From positions 4,244,853 to 4,308,852 of the forward strand of contig JAQFVV010000021.1 of assembly GCA_028023455.1 (NCBI GenBank): 64,000 nucleotides of DNA, in the 5' to 3' direction. Positions 10,561 through 23,438 of the stretch are shown here, piece after piece (positions within the stretch are counted from its first letter, which is position 1; each line of letters starts with the position of its first letter). The notes beneath the pieces were generated by a model. The model was not told the DNA's origin. It made no database searches and saw nothing but the letters and a program-made list of their open reading frames with translations. Position numbers and translations under genes: made by a program. This DNA is from Epiperipatus broadwayi. Taxonomy: Eukaryota > Onychophora > Udeonychophora > Euonychophora > Peripatidae.

Positions 10561-12630
10561 TCTAATATTATACATGTATTGATAATCTAAAAACTTTTTG
10601 GAATTATTCAAAATTAGCAACTTTTCCAATTTGGAAAATGGAAAGATCAAAAAAGCTTCGAAAGTACTACTGCACACTATTGCATTAATTAATACAAAAC
10701 TGATTTTAATAAATGACTGTTAATAAACACATATGCAGAACATATTAGACATTTAAATATTCCGCTTTTTACTGCCTACCATGTTATCCATATATCATGC
10801 ACATCACATTCATAACTTATAGTAATATTATTAAAATAAAATTATTCATTAAAGAAAAGATAGTTTTATTGTTCACATTTGTTTATGAAGAATCTTCCTT
10901 TATCGTTATTTTTTATAAATACTTGTTAACCAGCATTACATATTTTCTCAGCTTAGTGATAAAAAGATTATTAATTTTTATATTTTTTCTTTAACATACT
11001 CTGTTTTTTTTATCTATCTGAGAAATCTTACAACTCAATTTTTTACTCATTTCTCAATTTCTCATCTAGTTGAAACTTTGCACACATATGTATTCTGAAT
11101 GATAGTACTTTTTAAAAAAAGTTTGCAAACAATTTTAGCAAAAAAAATAAAAAATAGAAAAATTTAATTTTTTACATTTTATATGGAATTCAGTACTCTT
11201 TTCAGAAATGCCCTCTAATGATATTAAATTGTATCTCAACATTCTTTAGTCCTAGTTTGTGGAGCAATATAAAAGTAGAAAATAGAAAATTATAAGAAAC
11301 CATTAAAGAAATGTTTTATTCACATAAATATATTATGCCTTCAGTTTTCAGAAATAAAAATCTGGAACATTTGAATCTCCTTTCCTTTCTTTCCAAGATT
11401 GAGATCAAAGACTCCATATACTAGGACCAGCACCCAACTCTTTGTCTGCTGATAAAAAATGCCAGTTAATGGCATTTCTAATTCTTGTTTTTCTAATGAT
11501 TTCTGAGAAATTGTTTTCCATAAAGTTTCTTCAATGATCCCAACTTTACTGTCTACTGTTATCTATTGAGATAAGTTTAATAGCAAAATTCACATGTATT
11601 TATGATATTTTAATTCCAAAAAAATCTAAACATGTCAGGATAATCAAAAAATGCAGTGACTTTAAAGTCTTTTAGGTACCATTTTGATATCTTTGTTTTG
11701 TTAAAGGATTTTAAATGTTTGCAATACTACTTCAAGAAAATTTTTTGGATGACTGAAGTCTTGATTTTATGTGCATGAAGTTGATTAAGATTCAGAATTA
11801 TTTTTGTGTAATTATTGTGTAAATATTATTAAAAATAAAAGTTATACATGATTTCATGTTTATTTTATATGTATATGTTTTATTTTTAAAAATAGATGGT
11901 AATAAGTTCTAGCACAACATTAATAATTACAGTATGGAATTCTGATAAACAAGCATTTTCAAACTGGTTGCTAACATCTTATCACCAACATCCTGTTAGT
12001 ATATATTGCAATATCATAAAAATTATAAAGAAACATTTTAAAGAATAATTTGGATTTATTAGATATCAATGTATTCATTTAGATTTAAATACAAATATCA
12101 ATTAAAAAAGATAACTTGATTTTACAAAGCCAATCTGCTCTTCCAGATTGTTGAATGCAAAAACATTCTTTGTTTTTATTACAATCTCATTTTTTCAATA
12201 TCTATACATTCAAATATAATTTCTTTAGAATTTATTTCATTTATAAATGTAAAATTTTACCAAAACAAATCCATTTTATTATATTCTGATATAGAATAAT
12301 GGTTCACTAATTTTTGTCAACTGTTGAAAGCTTTCACAATTCTCGTCATGGAGAGCCATTAAATCTGCCATAATGCCAGAAGATTTAAAACTCTATAAAT
12401 GTCAATCTATTGCTCATATCATTTGCAATTAATATCTATTTTCCTGCAACAATGACAAGTAATCATTATTTGCAAATGAATTGATGAATAGATTCACAGT
12501 GATATTATTTTTAAATGTGGTTGGCTGACACCTTTATTTGAAAGGCTGAAAAAATTTATTCTTTACTTTTTGATGCAATTTAAATTTATTATTACATTTA
12601 TATGAATGAAATTTTTCTATATATCATTAC
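10561..12630. other. AT-rich stretch, nothing recognised
   Basis: No gene or repeat recognised by eye in about 2 kb. A 65-codon ORF at 10797-10994 is hydrophobic by base composition only. Confidence 0.35.
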
Positions 12631-12634
12631 TTAG

Positions 12635-12712
12635 ACAATTCCAATATCAATAATAATCAACAATTTCAAACTGTTGTCAAGGCAACCTCCTTTTAACAAT
12701 AAGGGTGGAATC
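12635..12712. repeat. Fragment of palindromic family P
   Basis: Carries the words AGACAATTCCAATATCAATA and CTGTTGTCAAGGCAACCTCC, shared with 13264-13345 and with the palindrome at 61.6 kb. Confidence 0.55.
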
Positions 12713-12924
12713 CCATCCTTATTAATGGTCTAATATACTTTTATGGACTTTAAAGATTGCATCTTGACTATAGAGATTGAAATTAATGATGCATAGAAGT
12801 TTAAATAAACCTCTTTAAATAGATAAACTAAACCTATTGTGAATCCAGATTAATAAAGAGTTATTTATAACATTACAAACTGCAATTATAAATTTCAAAT
12901 TGCACTCAAAGTATTATTAAAATA

Positions 12925-13245
12925 GGTGGCCTTCGAGCATTCCATCATCAGATTTTCAGCTGGATGGATGGTTGAAGAGTTGGCGTGTGTAGTAGATTGG
13001 AGCCTGTCCATTAAAGTATGAAGTTTGTCTATCTTAATATATATATATATATATGAGCACTTATAGTACATATGTGGGGGAGATGATAATCTGGACCAAC
13101 TGATGATTGCTGGTTTAGCATGAAATACATATATTGGTGATTATTTATCTTTTCAGCATATATGTGCTTTAGTGTATCAGTGTTATTAGATAGAGTGGAG
13201 AGTGATGGGTCATCTGAAAGTCTGTGCTCATATACCCTATATTAA
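12925..13245 (+). repeat. Family C unit, sense strand, with an intact hammerhead core
   Basis: Starts at GGCCTTCGAGCATTCCATCA and ends at CTCATATACCCTATATTA. It covers the region upstream of the ribozyme, the ribozyme (13095-13138), and the downstream part with GTGTATCAGTGTTATTAGAT. It is a single sense copy with no inverted partner. Confidence 0.7.
13095..13138 (+). ncRNA. Hammerhead ribozyme, family C, core intact
   Basis: Type I layout. Stem I ACCAA/UUGGU (13095-13099 with 13134-13138). CUGAUGA at 13100-13106. Stem II UGCU/AGCA (13108-13111 with 13117-13120) with loop GGUUU and a U-U at its base. GAAA at 13122-13125. Stem III is AUA/UAU with the 2-nt loop CA. The predicted cut is after A13133. 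All core residues are present. Such short stem III hammerheads are known from Penelope-like elements; activity here is inferred. Confidence 0.75.
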
Positions 13246-13263
13246 ATAATAAGTGTAAATTTG

Positions 13264-13345
13264 CTCAAGGCTAAATGCATTTGTAAATAATTATTAAAAA
13301 CCAATCAACACTTAGACAATCTCAATGTCAATATCAACCAGTAAA
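13264..13345. repeat. Fragment of palindromic family P
   Basis: Starts CTCAAGGCTAAATGCATTTG and continues with CAACACTTAGACAAT, as at 61568-61625. Confidence 0.55.
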
Positions 13346-13424
13346 ATCTAATTGTTGTTCCTTTTTTGTTCTTTTTTTAATATATATATATATATTAATA
13401 TGTGTGTGTTTTAATTAATATGTC

Positions 13425-13807
13425 ACCAGTTTTTACTTATGAACCTGAGACTTGGACACTTAATAGAAGAGTTATAAAGAGATTTCAGACTACTGAACAA
13501 AATATGGAGAAATGTGTGTTAGGAGTAACAAGAAACAATCAAAAACAAAAGACATGAGTGAGAGAACAAACAGGTGTTATTTACAACATTGAAAGAATTA
13601 AAAGACTAAAGTGTGGTTGGGCTAGACATATTTCTAGAATCAATGATAATAGATGACCAGTTAAAATATTAAACTGGATTCTGAAAGATTGCAAAAGACC
13701 TACAAAGAGATCACATAAAGAAGTGCACCAGAGTGATGAGGAGGTGAAAGGCTAGAATCAGGGGTAGATTGATCTTCATCCTACAGTGAATCAATTATGG
13801 TTGAAAA

Positions 13808-13808
<1 letters not shown>
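13425..13808 (+). pseudogene. RTE-like LINE, 3' end fragment (copy 3)
   Basis: Reads the C terminus in broken frames: YEPETWTLN, then ERCVLGV, IERIKRLKCGWARHISRI, and RPTKRSHKE. The 3' end GGTTGAAAATGATA runs directly into the (TA)n tract. 5'-truncated, as usual for LINE copies. Confidence 0.75.

Positions 13809-13899
<91 letters not shown>
13809..13899. repeat. (TA)n microsatellite, ~91 bp
   Basis: Pure TA run at the 3' end of the RTE fragment. It may have grown from the element's simple-repeat tail. Confidence 0.95.
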
Positions 13900-13903
<4 letters not shown>

Positions 13904-15344
13904 TAAAAGTTGAATCTATTGCTTATTGTGTGTACGATGATAGTGGTTCCAGACTGTACAATATTACTTATTTAAAACTGTTTAACTGAAACCTCCTGCC
14001 TATTTTGAATGAGGGTCTATTCCTCCATATATGAACATTTTATTTTTTACAATTAAACCTTTTTTTCTATATAGTATATTGATAATCTTAATATTAATTA
14101 TTACAAACATAAGCTTTCATTCAATAGCTATTTTATAACTTATTATTTTTAAGTTTTAAAATTATGAAAACAAATATTTAAATGAATTTCTTACCTATAA
14201 CAATGACACTTGGCATCAATAGATATAATTTACCTATTCAAAAAGTTAGTAGATTGAAATATTAGATATTTTAATTTTATGCTATTAAAAGAAGGATATA
14301 TTCAGGGCTAGTTCTCATCAAAGAAAGAAAACATTCTAAAAGTTAATAAATTATTTATCATTATTAACATTTTTAAAAATCATGCCTTTACCATTATGAT
14401 AAATGTGATTTTATTTTATCCACTAGAACCTGCTTCAGTTTGCTGTAACAAACATTTTAAGAAGTGTCATTAAAAAAATAAATTGTTTTCAAAGTCAATC
14501 TCCTATTAATGGTGTAGTTTTTAATTTTAAAATAAGGCTTTTACAAAAATATAACATAATAATGTTTAATTTGTAAACAAATTATTGAAAATTACAATTT
14601 TTATTTGGAAAATCTACAATATATATTTATTTACTCTTAAGTTAAAACACTCAGGCAATCAGAAATTCTCATTTTTATTGACTTCTATTTCACCACACTC
14701 ATGATATTATCATGAGAAAATGTTAATGACAATCCCACAAAATGTCTATATAATGCTAACACATTCAGACTTTTTTCAACTAACACATTAAAATTGTTAC
14801 TGCAGAAAAAGGGCAGCTGCAAATGACTGCAAATGATATTATAAAATTATAGCAGGTTTAAATCCATGTGGAGAAGAATAGTGATCATAGCACCCTCATG
14901 ATGCCCAAAATTACTAATGCTCATGAAGCTGCTGCTTATTTCTCCTCAAATCATTAAATGGTAATTTATTAATAAATGATGCTTAAAAAATTCAAATAAA
15001 ATAAGTCCATTTAATTTTATTTTTTTGTATTTGCTTATGAAAAATGTTGTTTCTTTGTTATATGCATAAGTACTTCACCAATCCAAGGTGTTGCATAAAA
15101 ATCATTTCCTGTAATACTTTTTAATCAAAGTTCATTAAGTAATTTCAGTAGATGAATATACACCTCTCTAACACTTTAAGTGAATCACTCAATGCCCTAT
15201 GCAGATTTATAAAATATTAGAATAATGGACTCTAGAGTTATAAGTTCATAAATTAATACTCTAAGTTATCTCTTGATTTTCAAATGTACATTATCTCATA
15301 TTATTAATCACCTAACAACTTAATTACACTTGCCAATAATGTTT
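13900..15344. other. AT-rich stretch, nothing recognised
   Basis: No gene or repeat recognised by eye. Confidence 0.35.
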
Positions 15345-16000
15345 GTTTATAAACAGAGCAAAACTCTCCATACAGTATTGCCACCTGTGCTAAACAGAGT
15401 AATCAATGGATGCCAGAAGGCTTGTGCATAAAATCCCTATCTAATGCCTACTCATCCAATATCCCCAGACTAGTTTCTGGCTTGTGGCCTTCGTCAGTGA
15501 GGAGCTTTGGATCTGAGAGCACTGCATCTAGATCTTAGGATCTAATGCAACCCTCTAGCAACCACCTTTTATCTCTACTTAACTACTAAACTATGAGAAT
15601 GAAATTGAAAACACAAAAAATATTTTCAATCTAAGCTCAATAGCTTAAATAGTCATATGAGTCTGAACTCAGTTCAGCACCCATACATTTTGGTGTCTTT
15701 GGCTCTTTTACAACCATAGCCACCACTATCCTATTAGGCAGGATTGGTGTTAAACCATTAAGCATCACATGATCACATTTCCTATACTAGCACATTAATT
15801 GTTGATAAACAGAGCAAAACTCTCCATACAGTATTGACACCTGTGCTAAACAGAGTAATCAATGGATGCCAGAAGGCTTGTGCATAAAATCCCTATTGAT
15901 TACTCTGTTTAGCACAGGTGGCAATACTGTATGGAGAGTTTTGCTCTGTTTATCAACAATTAATGTGCTAGTATAGAAAATGTGATCATGTGATGCTTAA
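15345..16000. repeat. Family A cluster: head-to-tail units plus an inverted tail
   Basis: On the antisense strand a whole unit (15351-15806) is followed head-to-tail by the first ~90 bp of a second (from 15807; period 456 bp). At 15898 the orientation flips to a sense fragment up to about 16000. The shared end word is CTCCATACAGTATTG. Tandem units with an inverted, truncated partner are the known arrangement of Penelope-type pseudo-LTRs. The complete unit carries the hammerhead at 15462-15503. Confidence 0.75.
15462..15503 (-). ncRNA. Hammerhead ribozyme, family A, core intact
   Basis: Minus strand, type I layout. Stem I UCCUCA/UGGGGA (six pairs, one G-U). CUGACGA. Stem II GGC/GCC with loop CACAA. 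GAAAC. A minimal stem III (A-U, C-G) with 2-nt loop UA, then the classic GUC triplet; predicted cut between 15468 and 15467. The base of stem II is an A.A mismatch where G-C is usual, which should weaken activity. Confidence 0.7.
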
Positions 16001-16583
16001 TGTTTGTTTATATTGTTGGCAGTTGATGACCAAATACTATATAGTTCACAAGGTAAATGAATAAAGAACCTGAAGCCAATTTTTTGTAACAATTGAATTT
16101 TTTCATAAACTCTTAAAGATTTGGTTTTTGGTAGCACTCCTAGTACAGGGAGATCACTTGGATTTCCCTATGGCTTTTATCTTTAAAAAAAAACATGCAC
16201 TGCACTGAACTGAGGTTTTATTTTTACACCTTTGTCTTACTGTAATGATCATATTAAATATGTTTATATGAATGCCACACATTTGTCAGAATGCTTGTAT
16301 GTAAGGGTGTGCTACTTTGCTACTTCATGGTAGTAGACTAAATTGTCAAAACTAAAAGATTCCACCTTAAGGATATTCTATTATTACTTTTGTTGTAATT
16401 TTTAACTGGTATTTTTCCTCAATAATTTATTTAAAGCTTAATCTAGAGTTATAATATTTCACACTTACATTTTCAAAATATAGTAATAAATTAATGTCAG
16501 ATAAGAGACACTTTACATATTAGAATGCTCAAAAAAGCAAGAATCTTGATCTCTGCATGATCATTTATGAGATGTTATCAAAT
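16001..16583. other. AT-rich stretch, nothing recognised
   Basis: No gene or repeat recognised by eye. Confidence 0.35.
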
Positions 16584-16772
16584 TCACCACTTTCTCTATT
16601 TTGCTATAATATCTTATATAAATGCAATTGTATCCACTTTACTTTTAAAGTGGCTCTGAAGTAGACTGCAGGGCAGTCAAAACATAAGAGTGTATGCATA
16701 TATTGTACAATAAAAGTTTTTTTGCTAAAAAGTGTTCAAAGTAGAGTGGATAAATTGCATTTATTATTTAGA
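16584..16772 (+). repeat. Family G fragment with decayed hammerhead-like core
   Basis: Shares CTATTTTGCTATAATATCTT and AAAAAGTGTTCAAAGTAG with the family G inverted repeat at 37.2-38.1 kb. At 16650-16695 it has CUGAAGU, a GACUG/CAGUC stem, then AAAA where GAAA is expected. Degenerate. Confidence 0.55.
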
Positions 16773-18060
16773 GATTGCTTGTTTCAGTATTCTCTTGCAT
16801 GAAGTGTCTACCATCTGTCATTAATATATATTATAACAGTTCTATTATATGGCATGCAGTAACAATGTATATGCAAAAATATATAAAATTGATAAGAAAA
16901 GTACCAATAAACAGACAAAAATTTTGTAGATATTCTCCTGGAATAATAATCAGGGATTAAATAATTTTGAATTTAAAATAAAATTTTATTATAAAATAAA
17001 TATTTAAAAAAAGATCTAATAAATATTTTTATTGAATTCTGATTTTGAAATATAAAAATAAGCATGCTTTATTTTTGAAATTTTTTAATTAATGCTTGTA
17101 TACAATTCTTTATCTATGTAGAAAACTTTGTAGATTATGCTTTGATAAGACTATCAATTTTGCTTTCAAAGGGATTACAGATAATAAAAAAGTTTTTAAT
17201 TAATTAACTTGTAAATTTCTATTTATGTAGAAATCTTTGTATATCAGTCTTTGATAAAAATTTCAAAGTGCTTTTGAAAGAATTAGATATGAAAACAGTT
17301 GAATTAAAAACAATGTATTTTTATCATCTCACCCAACTTCTCTTATAAAAGATTTGGATAAAGAGATTACAACAATCTGGTTTTTATTGGTTAATAATTT
17401 TTTAAAAGTAGTTGACAGTAAATATAGCTGTTCAGTTAATTGACTAGCAGAGTAATCCAGATCAAGAAAGAAACCTACAATGAGGACATAAGACTGCAAA
17501 AAGAACAAATCAAAAAGCTTACCATTCACAATGTTGGAGTTTGAATTCACATGGAGAAAAGGATCATTTTCAAGTCATATATCATTGCATATGTGGACAA
17601 GACAGCTGCTTTTTGGAATAATCCTAGTCAGAAAGCAACTGATCAATACACAACCATACCTGAATTATACTTTTCTCTGATGATGATAATATCTGGACTA
17701 TATCTATCTCAATGATGATAATCATCAAAACTAAGCTTACCAATGAGAATCTTCCAGCTTTCCCAGAGAACCTAGCTTGCTGAATAAGTCATTATATGAA
17801 TGCTGTGTTATCTATATGTAAGGAACCACGGGTAAACACATCATCACAGGCATAGATCATGAGTTGTTTTTTTAATATTTCTTAAAAAGACATTTTAACC
17901 TATAATGTAAAATAAAACAAGTAAATAATCTGCTTGAGTCAAATATCTAAAAAAAATGAGCAAGCCACAGATGATTTTATATATATAAAGAAATTGTTTT
18001 AGTAAATTCTTTAAAAAATGACATTTAAAAAACATAACTTAAAATGCAAGTAATACTTTT
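16773..18060. other. AT-rich stretch, nothing recognised
   Basis: No gene or repeat recognised by eye. Confidence 0.35.
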
Positions 18061-18167
18061 TTTTTCATATGTCATAGAACCAGCTGGGATGCGAATCCAC
18101 AACCGTCTGCAACCAACTACTTGCTTGCAAGGTGGCTGCGATGACCTCTCAGCTAACAGCGCTTGAC
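18061..18167 (-). mobile_element. tRNA-derived SINE with 16-bp target duplication
   Basis: Flanked by TGCAAGTAATACTTTT at 18045-18060 and 18168-18183. The minus strand starts TCAAGCGCTGTTAGCTGAGAGG (A-box region), has the B-box-like GTGGATTCGCATCCC, and ends TGACATATG plus an A run. This is one of the least decayed copies. Confidence 0.88.
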
Positions 18168-18183
18168 TGCAAGTAATACTTTT

Positions 18184-21100
18184 GCTTGAATTAAAATCTA
18201 ATTAATCTAATCTGCTAAAATCTGATTTTAATTTTTTAAAAAGGAAAAAAAAATTGAAAATCAATTTTTTTAGAATATACCTGATAGTGGATTTAACTTT
18301 TATCAATGGTCAAGCAGTCAATGTTTTTTAAAAAGGAGAAAGAAAAGTGAACTATTATGAAAGAATTAAATAACAAGATTCATATTTTTATATACTTTCA
18401 ATATTGAATCAATTATAAAAAATATAATATTATTGTAACAAATTAAAATATATAATATGGATGTCAGTGTTCATATGAAGATGTACACGCACACACATAT
18501 ATGTTAAATGTTATTAAATATGTATAAAACTGAATTTCACTTACAGATTATGACAATTCAAATATTTTATATTAAAAAATAAATTAATCTACCCATATAG
18601 GTATATTTTAATCATTAATTGTATTTTGTATGATGATTAACCTTTCCAACATGCAGTCACATTTTACCATTTTCTGACTTTTTCTGTGTTTCACAAATCG
18701 ATGTAAAATATATGATTAAATGATTATTACTGAAAATAATAAATTTGATTTTATTTGATAGATATTTTTGTTTACTACTGAAATAAATTTTAAATGTTCA
18801 CATTGTGTTTCTGTAACCATTAAAAAATGAGATTGTAAACAAAACAAGGAGTTTAGATGTCATCATTTAGAAAGATTATTTTTAGTTTATAAAATCAATG
18901 AAATATTTCTTAATTTTTATTATTTTTAAACATCCAAATAAGTAATTATTGATTTCTCTTATATCTAATGAATTATGCTTTAAAAGTTTAAAATTTTTAA
19001 ATATTTATTGCAAAACTGTGATATTTTTTAGGCTTGTAAGTTTTAAGTAGACTGCTGATGTAGAAACTAAGCTTGTAAATTGCTTCAGGACATATTCACA
19101 TTAGCTGCTAATATAACATTATATTTTTGAAAATAAAATATTTCAAGTTAAAATAATTTATTAATAATTTATATTTCTTGATATCTAATAAATATAGTGT
19201 AAATTATTTTAAAAAAATTATCTAAAACTGTAATAAATTTGCAAATAAACACGTTTTTGGGTCATTGGAACTACAATGTTGTAAAACACTGAATGTTTTA
19301 CAGGCTTTGCAACAGACAATGGCTGAACATGTCAGGGCAGGGCTTACGTCTATTGTAAGAGTGGGAATTTTGAATGTCCCACCTTCTACTTCAAATTTTT
19401 CAGTGAAAATTTATTATAATAAAATATACTGTTTTACATGCATTTTAACATATAATACTTATGAAAAAATGCACCAGAGGGCAAATTGGTCAAAAAATGA
19501 AATGAAATGTGTGGCAATTGATCATTAGGTTAAAATCTAAATCAATTGTACTACACATTTGTCTGCAAAAATATCAATGAGTGTCAAATAGAACATATGT
19601 AAAATTTAATCACTTTTTAAAATTTTATTAAATGTCAATTAAAATATGTTCATGTAATAATAAAATGTATGTCTGTATGCCTGTAGGGAACATATATGTA
19701 AATCATTCTGTAATAATTTTGTATATTAATCATATGAATCACAATATATTTTATTATTGTATGCTAGTCAAAATCAGAAGGCTTAATTGATATGTGCATA
19801 GTCTTATTCTAAAGACCTTCATATTATTTTTTATTGTTATTAATAAACTTAATTTTCAATTGTTAAAATTATTCCAGTAACTTAATTGAAAAAGAGTTTA
19901 GAATATTATATGTATCACATCATCTCTTGGTCACAATACAGTAAGAGCTTATATTTACTGAGCTAGATTGATGCATAATGGTCTGATATATTAAATGTGG
20001 GTGTATTTTTTAGTGATTTTTGGCATTCCAGTATGACATTGTCCTGGTTTGGGCATGAGTATTTTATTCTTCAAAGTTTATGCACTACATTTCATTTTAT
20101 TTTAGTTTAGTCTTATTAAAATTTAAGTTTATAAATCATCAGTACATTAATGGTACTAAATGGCCAGAGCGTTTATGATGATCAGCATGTTTTAGTAACC
20201 CAGTTTTATTGTTATTTTGATTATTATGTATTCTTATGGATGAGCACTTAATTGGTGCATTCAAATTATGTTTAAATAATTACCCCAAGCTGGTGAAGGC
20301 TAAATACTTGGCCTAGTCTACAGTAGACCCAGTTAAAATCCAGTCCCCAGATTGATTGTTGGAATATTTTTAATGCAGTCACAAGATTGACTGTTGATTT
20401 TACTTATTTTTATTCTTGATCATTCATGATGATGGGTGATTTTTACTTATTGATAATGCCAGTGAATTTATAGTTAATCATATTTGCTCAAGGAGTTAAC
20501 TGGTCTGATCTCTTACAGAGTGATCTCATTATTTTTCTTTCTCAGTGAGATATCAAGATCTCTCATATTCTTATTATATATAACATTACTTTAAAAATAT
20601 TTTATTTAAATATACTTATTGTAAATTTTTTAAATTAAAGTTCATTATTTATTTACTTGTATTTGGATGAAGGTTTCCATCACCTACCACCTTGATTACC
20701 CATCCTGTTATAATATTTGCATAAATTTAAACGTAAGCAAGCTATGATTATGAAGGCAAGATCCTTTGAAAGCGCTCAGCTGTTTTAATATTTTTAGTTA
20801 GCTATTTGTATTTGTATTACAGCTTTTGGGAGCAGTTGCGCCACACACGCACTTGTGCTTGAATATATATATATATGCGCGCGTGTATATATGTGTGTGT
20901 GTAATCTTGTAATTGAATATTAATAAATACAAAGACTGCGAAGATAGTCAAAAACATTTCTAAGTAAGTAAGTTGTACTTTATACATATTTAGGTTACTG
21001 TATTTATTAATACTCAATTGCATGATTACGTATATAACTTTGAAGAAATACAGACATCAAATAAGAATATTATTATTAATATGTATAATATCAAATATAA

Positions 21101-21389
21101 TTTAGGTTTAATAAACAAAAAGTTAGATTTCACATTATAAAACTTAATATTCCAATAACAATATATAGAAATAAATATTAGTAATAACTATTTTATAGTA
21201 TATACATTATTTCTAACAGTAATTTGTTTTTACTACATATAAATTGTACTTGCTATTGTGTACTTTAATAAAGATGTACCATGGTTAATGGCTGAATTTC
21301 AAGAATCCTATAAAATATTATCCAAGGATTTAATTTTAACACTCTCAAACCAACAATGTATGCCCAAAGTTTGCAATTTAAAAATTAAT
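18184..21389. other. Long AT-rich stretch, nothing recognised
   Basis: About 3.2 kb with no gene or clear repeat seen by eye. A mixed TA/TG/GC simple-repeat patch lies at 20862-20901. Confidence 0.35.
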
Positions 21390-21398
21390 AAACACATC

Positions 21399-21514
21399 TT
21401 TTTTTTTTTCCATATGTCAAAACATCGGCTGGGAAGTGAACCCGCAACAACTGTCTGCAAGCACTGCTTGCTTGCAAGATAGCCACGCTGACCTCTTGGC
21501 TATCAATTCTTGAC
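21399..21514 (-). mobile_element. tRNA-derived SINE with ~9-bp target duplication
   Basis: AAACACATC flanks it at 21390-21398 and 21515-21523. Minus strand: TCAAGAATTGATAGCCAAGAGG A-box region, B-box-like GGGTTCACTTCCC, then a TGACATATGG-like end and an A run. Confidence 0.82.
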
Positions 21515-21859
21515 AAACACATCATTTTGTTCTCCAAGTTTACTATATTTACAAGAGCACTTCTCTGCTATATTTTAGTATTAGTTATTGTAAACTCGGA
21601 TTAGAAATGGTTACAAAATGGTAGTACAATTCAATTTGCATCTGTAGATTGTTTTGTGGATTTTTCTTGCATCAATAAAAACTAGAAATTAATGGAAATA
21701 TGCACTTTTTAGCCACCTTTAATCTGCTATCAAGTTTTTAGCTTGAACTGCAGACAATTCTGCTTGAAAAATTATATAGATCTAGCGTCATATCTATACA
21801 GTGATATTAACTTGGTATTATATTATATAACTACATTGAAAGTTGTAATCACTTAGAGA

Positions 21860-22105
21860 ATTAAGAGGCGGGGCTGAATGTATTTCTAGAAGAAAGAATA
21901 ATAAATGGACAGTTTGCAGTTTTAAATTGTACTCCAAGAGATTGAAAATGACCTAGAAAGAGCCTACATGTGAGATGGAAGAATAAAATAAGAAAGTTTT
22001 CTAGTATGATGAACAGAGAAGAAACTATGAATTGAAGAAATCTGGATTACACTTATCCTGTAGTGGCTTAATAATGGTTGAAAATAACAATAGTGATGAT
22101 AGAAA
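21860..22105 (+). pseudogene. RTE-like LINE, 3' end fragment (copy 4)
   Basis: Carries the terminal words CCAAGAGATTG, AGATGGAAGAATAAAATAAG and CTGTAGTGGCTTAATAATGG found at the end of other RTE copies, in broken frames. Confidence 0.65.
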
Positions 22106-22231
22106 GACTGGCTTGGATTCAAACTCTTAAAAATTGTTTTTGTTTTTTTTAAATTTTGAATTCAAAACTTAATAGTAAAAACAAATTGAAAATGATTGCC
22201 AGATTCATACATTTATAGGTTACTGCACAGT

Positions 22232-22340
22232 CATATGGTAAACACTGATAACTCAAGTATGCAATAGATGTCGCTAAATTTTGTCTATTGTACTCTAGCG
22301 CCATCTACTGCAAACTTGAGTTATCAAAGTTTATCATATG
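22232..22340. mobile_element. Palindromic MITE, 109 bp
   Basis: Almost the entire element is an inverted repeat. The left arm starts CATATGGTAAACACTGATAA, and the right arm ends with its near-complement GTTTATCATATG. The centre holds ATGTCGCTA/TAGCGCCAT. Confidence 0.7.
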
Positions 22341-23438
22341 GTAATGAAAAAGAGTAATCTTTTTTCTTTCATATGAATGTATACATATGTGTTTTTATAA
22401 CATGCTTAAATATATAACATGATTACAGACAATCAATATAATAAAGTATTTACAAAAGAAATAAAAATATATAATACCACAATCAAATACAAAATTACAA
22501 AGAGAAAAAAAAAAAAAAGCATATAAATAAGAATCATGACAAAAGTTTATAAACGGGTCAAAATAAGATTATTAAAAAGTATCAATTTAAATTAAGAATA
22601 TCAATGTTATAAAATTAGAAAATATATATTAATATTTAAATTAGATAAGACAGTAATACAATATTTGTCATATAAATGAAAGTTAAAACGCAGATAAAGA
22701 TAATGATTATTAAATATATTGGCAAACATTTTATTTTAAACTTTAATATTCATTTTGATGTATATCTTTTATTAATATTCTGCTTTATTCATTGCGATAT
22801 AACTAGGTTATAAGAAAAGGTAAAAAAAAAAAAATCTCTTTTACTTTAAGTGTATTTTTATTCTGATTTCTTTATTTGAATTAGAAATGAAAGCTTATTG
22901 TACACATCAGGTTTTATTTATACAGATTCCAGAACATGAAGAAAAAATTTTTTCTTCCACATGAAAGCTCGAACTATGTAGTCATAACTAAGGAAATCGT
23001 TTTCTTAGCAGAGTTACTAAGGCTTCTAAAGATGTAGTCATAATTTATTTTCTACATTTCAAACATGAAAAGTATTATTAAGAAAAGCAAATTTTTTAAC
23101 ATTTATATAAAGAAAGAGTCAATGGACTTTCCCTATAAATATTGACTCTAATAAATATAAGTGATGTTAGAAACATAAGGACTAAATGTTTCATTTTTAC
23201 AGAAGCATGTAATAAAAGTAGCGTATTTTATTGAGGCGTCTAGCTCATTGTTTTGTAACTAATAAAAATGTGCAAGTGAGTATTAATTGTCCATTTCGCA
23301 TGCTTCTCTTTTTTCTCTATTTTTTCCTCCCCTTCTCTTTATCTCATCCTCTTCTTTCATGTACTTCATTTTTGTTCTCTCTCAGTAATTCTTCAGATAT
23401 CATTTACATCTATTTATTAAATACTTTCATTGTAATTA
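22341..23438. other. AT-rich stretch, nothing recognised
   Basis: No gene recognised. A 96-codon ORF at 23231-23521 is pyrimidine-rich low complexity and spans the edge of the next element. Confidence 0.35.

Noticed and set aside
13786-13989. ORF with a long Tyr-Ile repeat
   Set aside because: It is only the translation of the (TA)n microsatellite.
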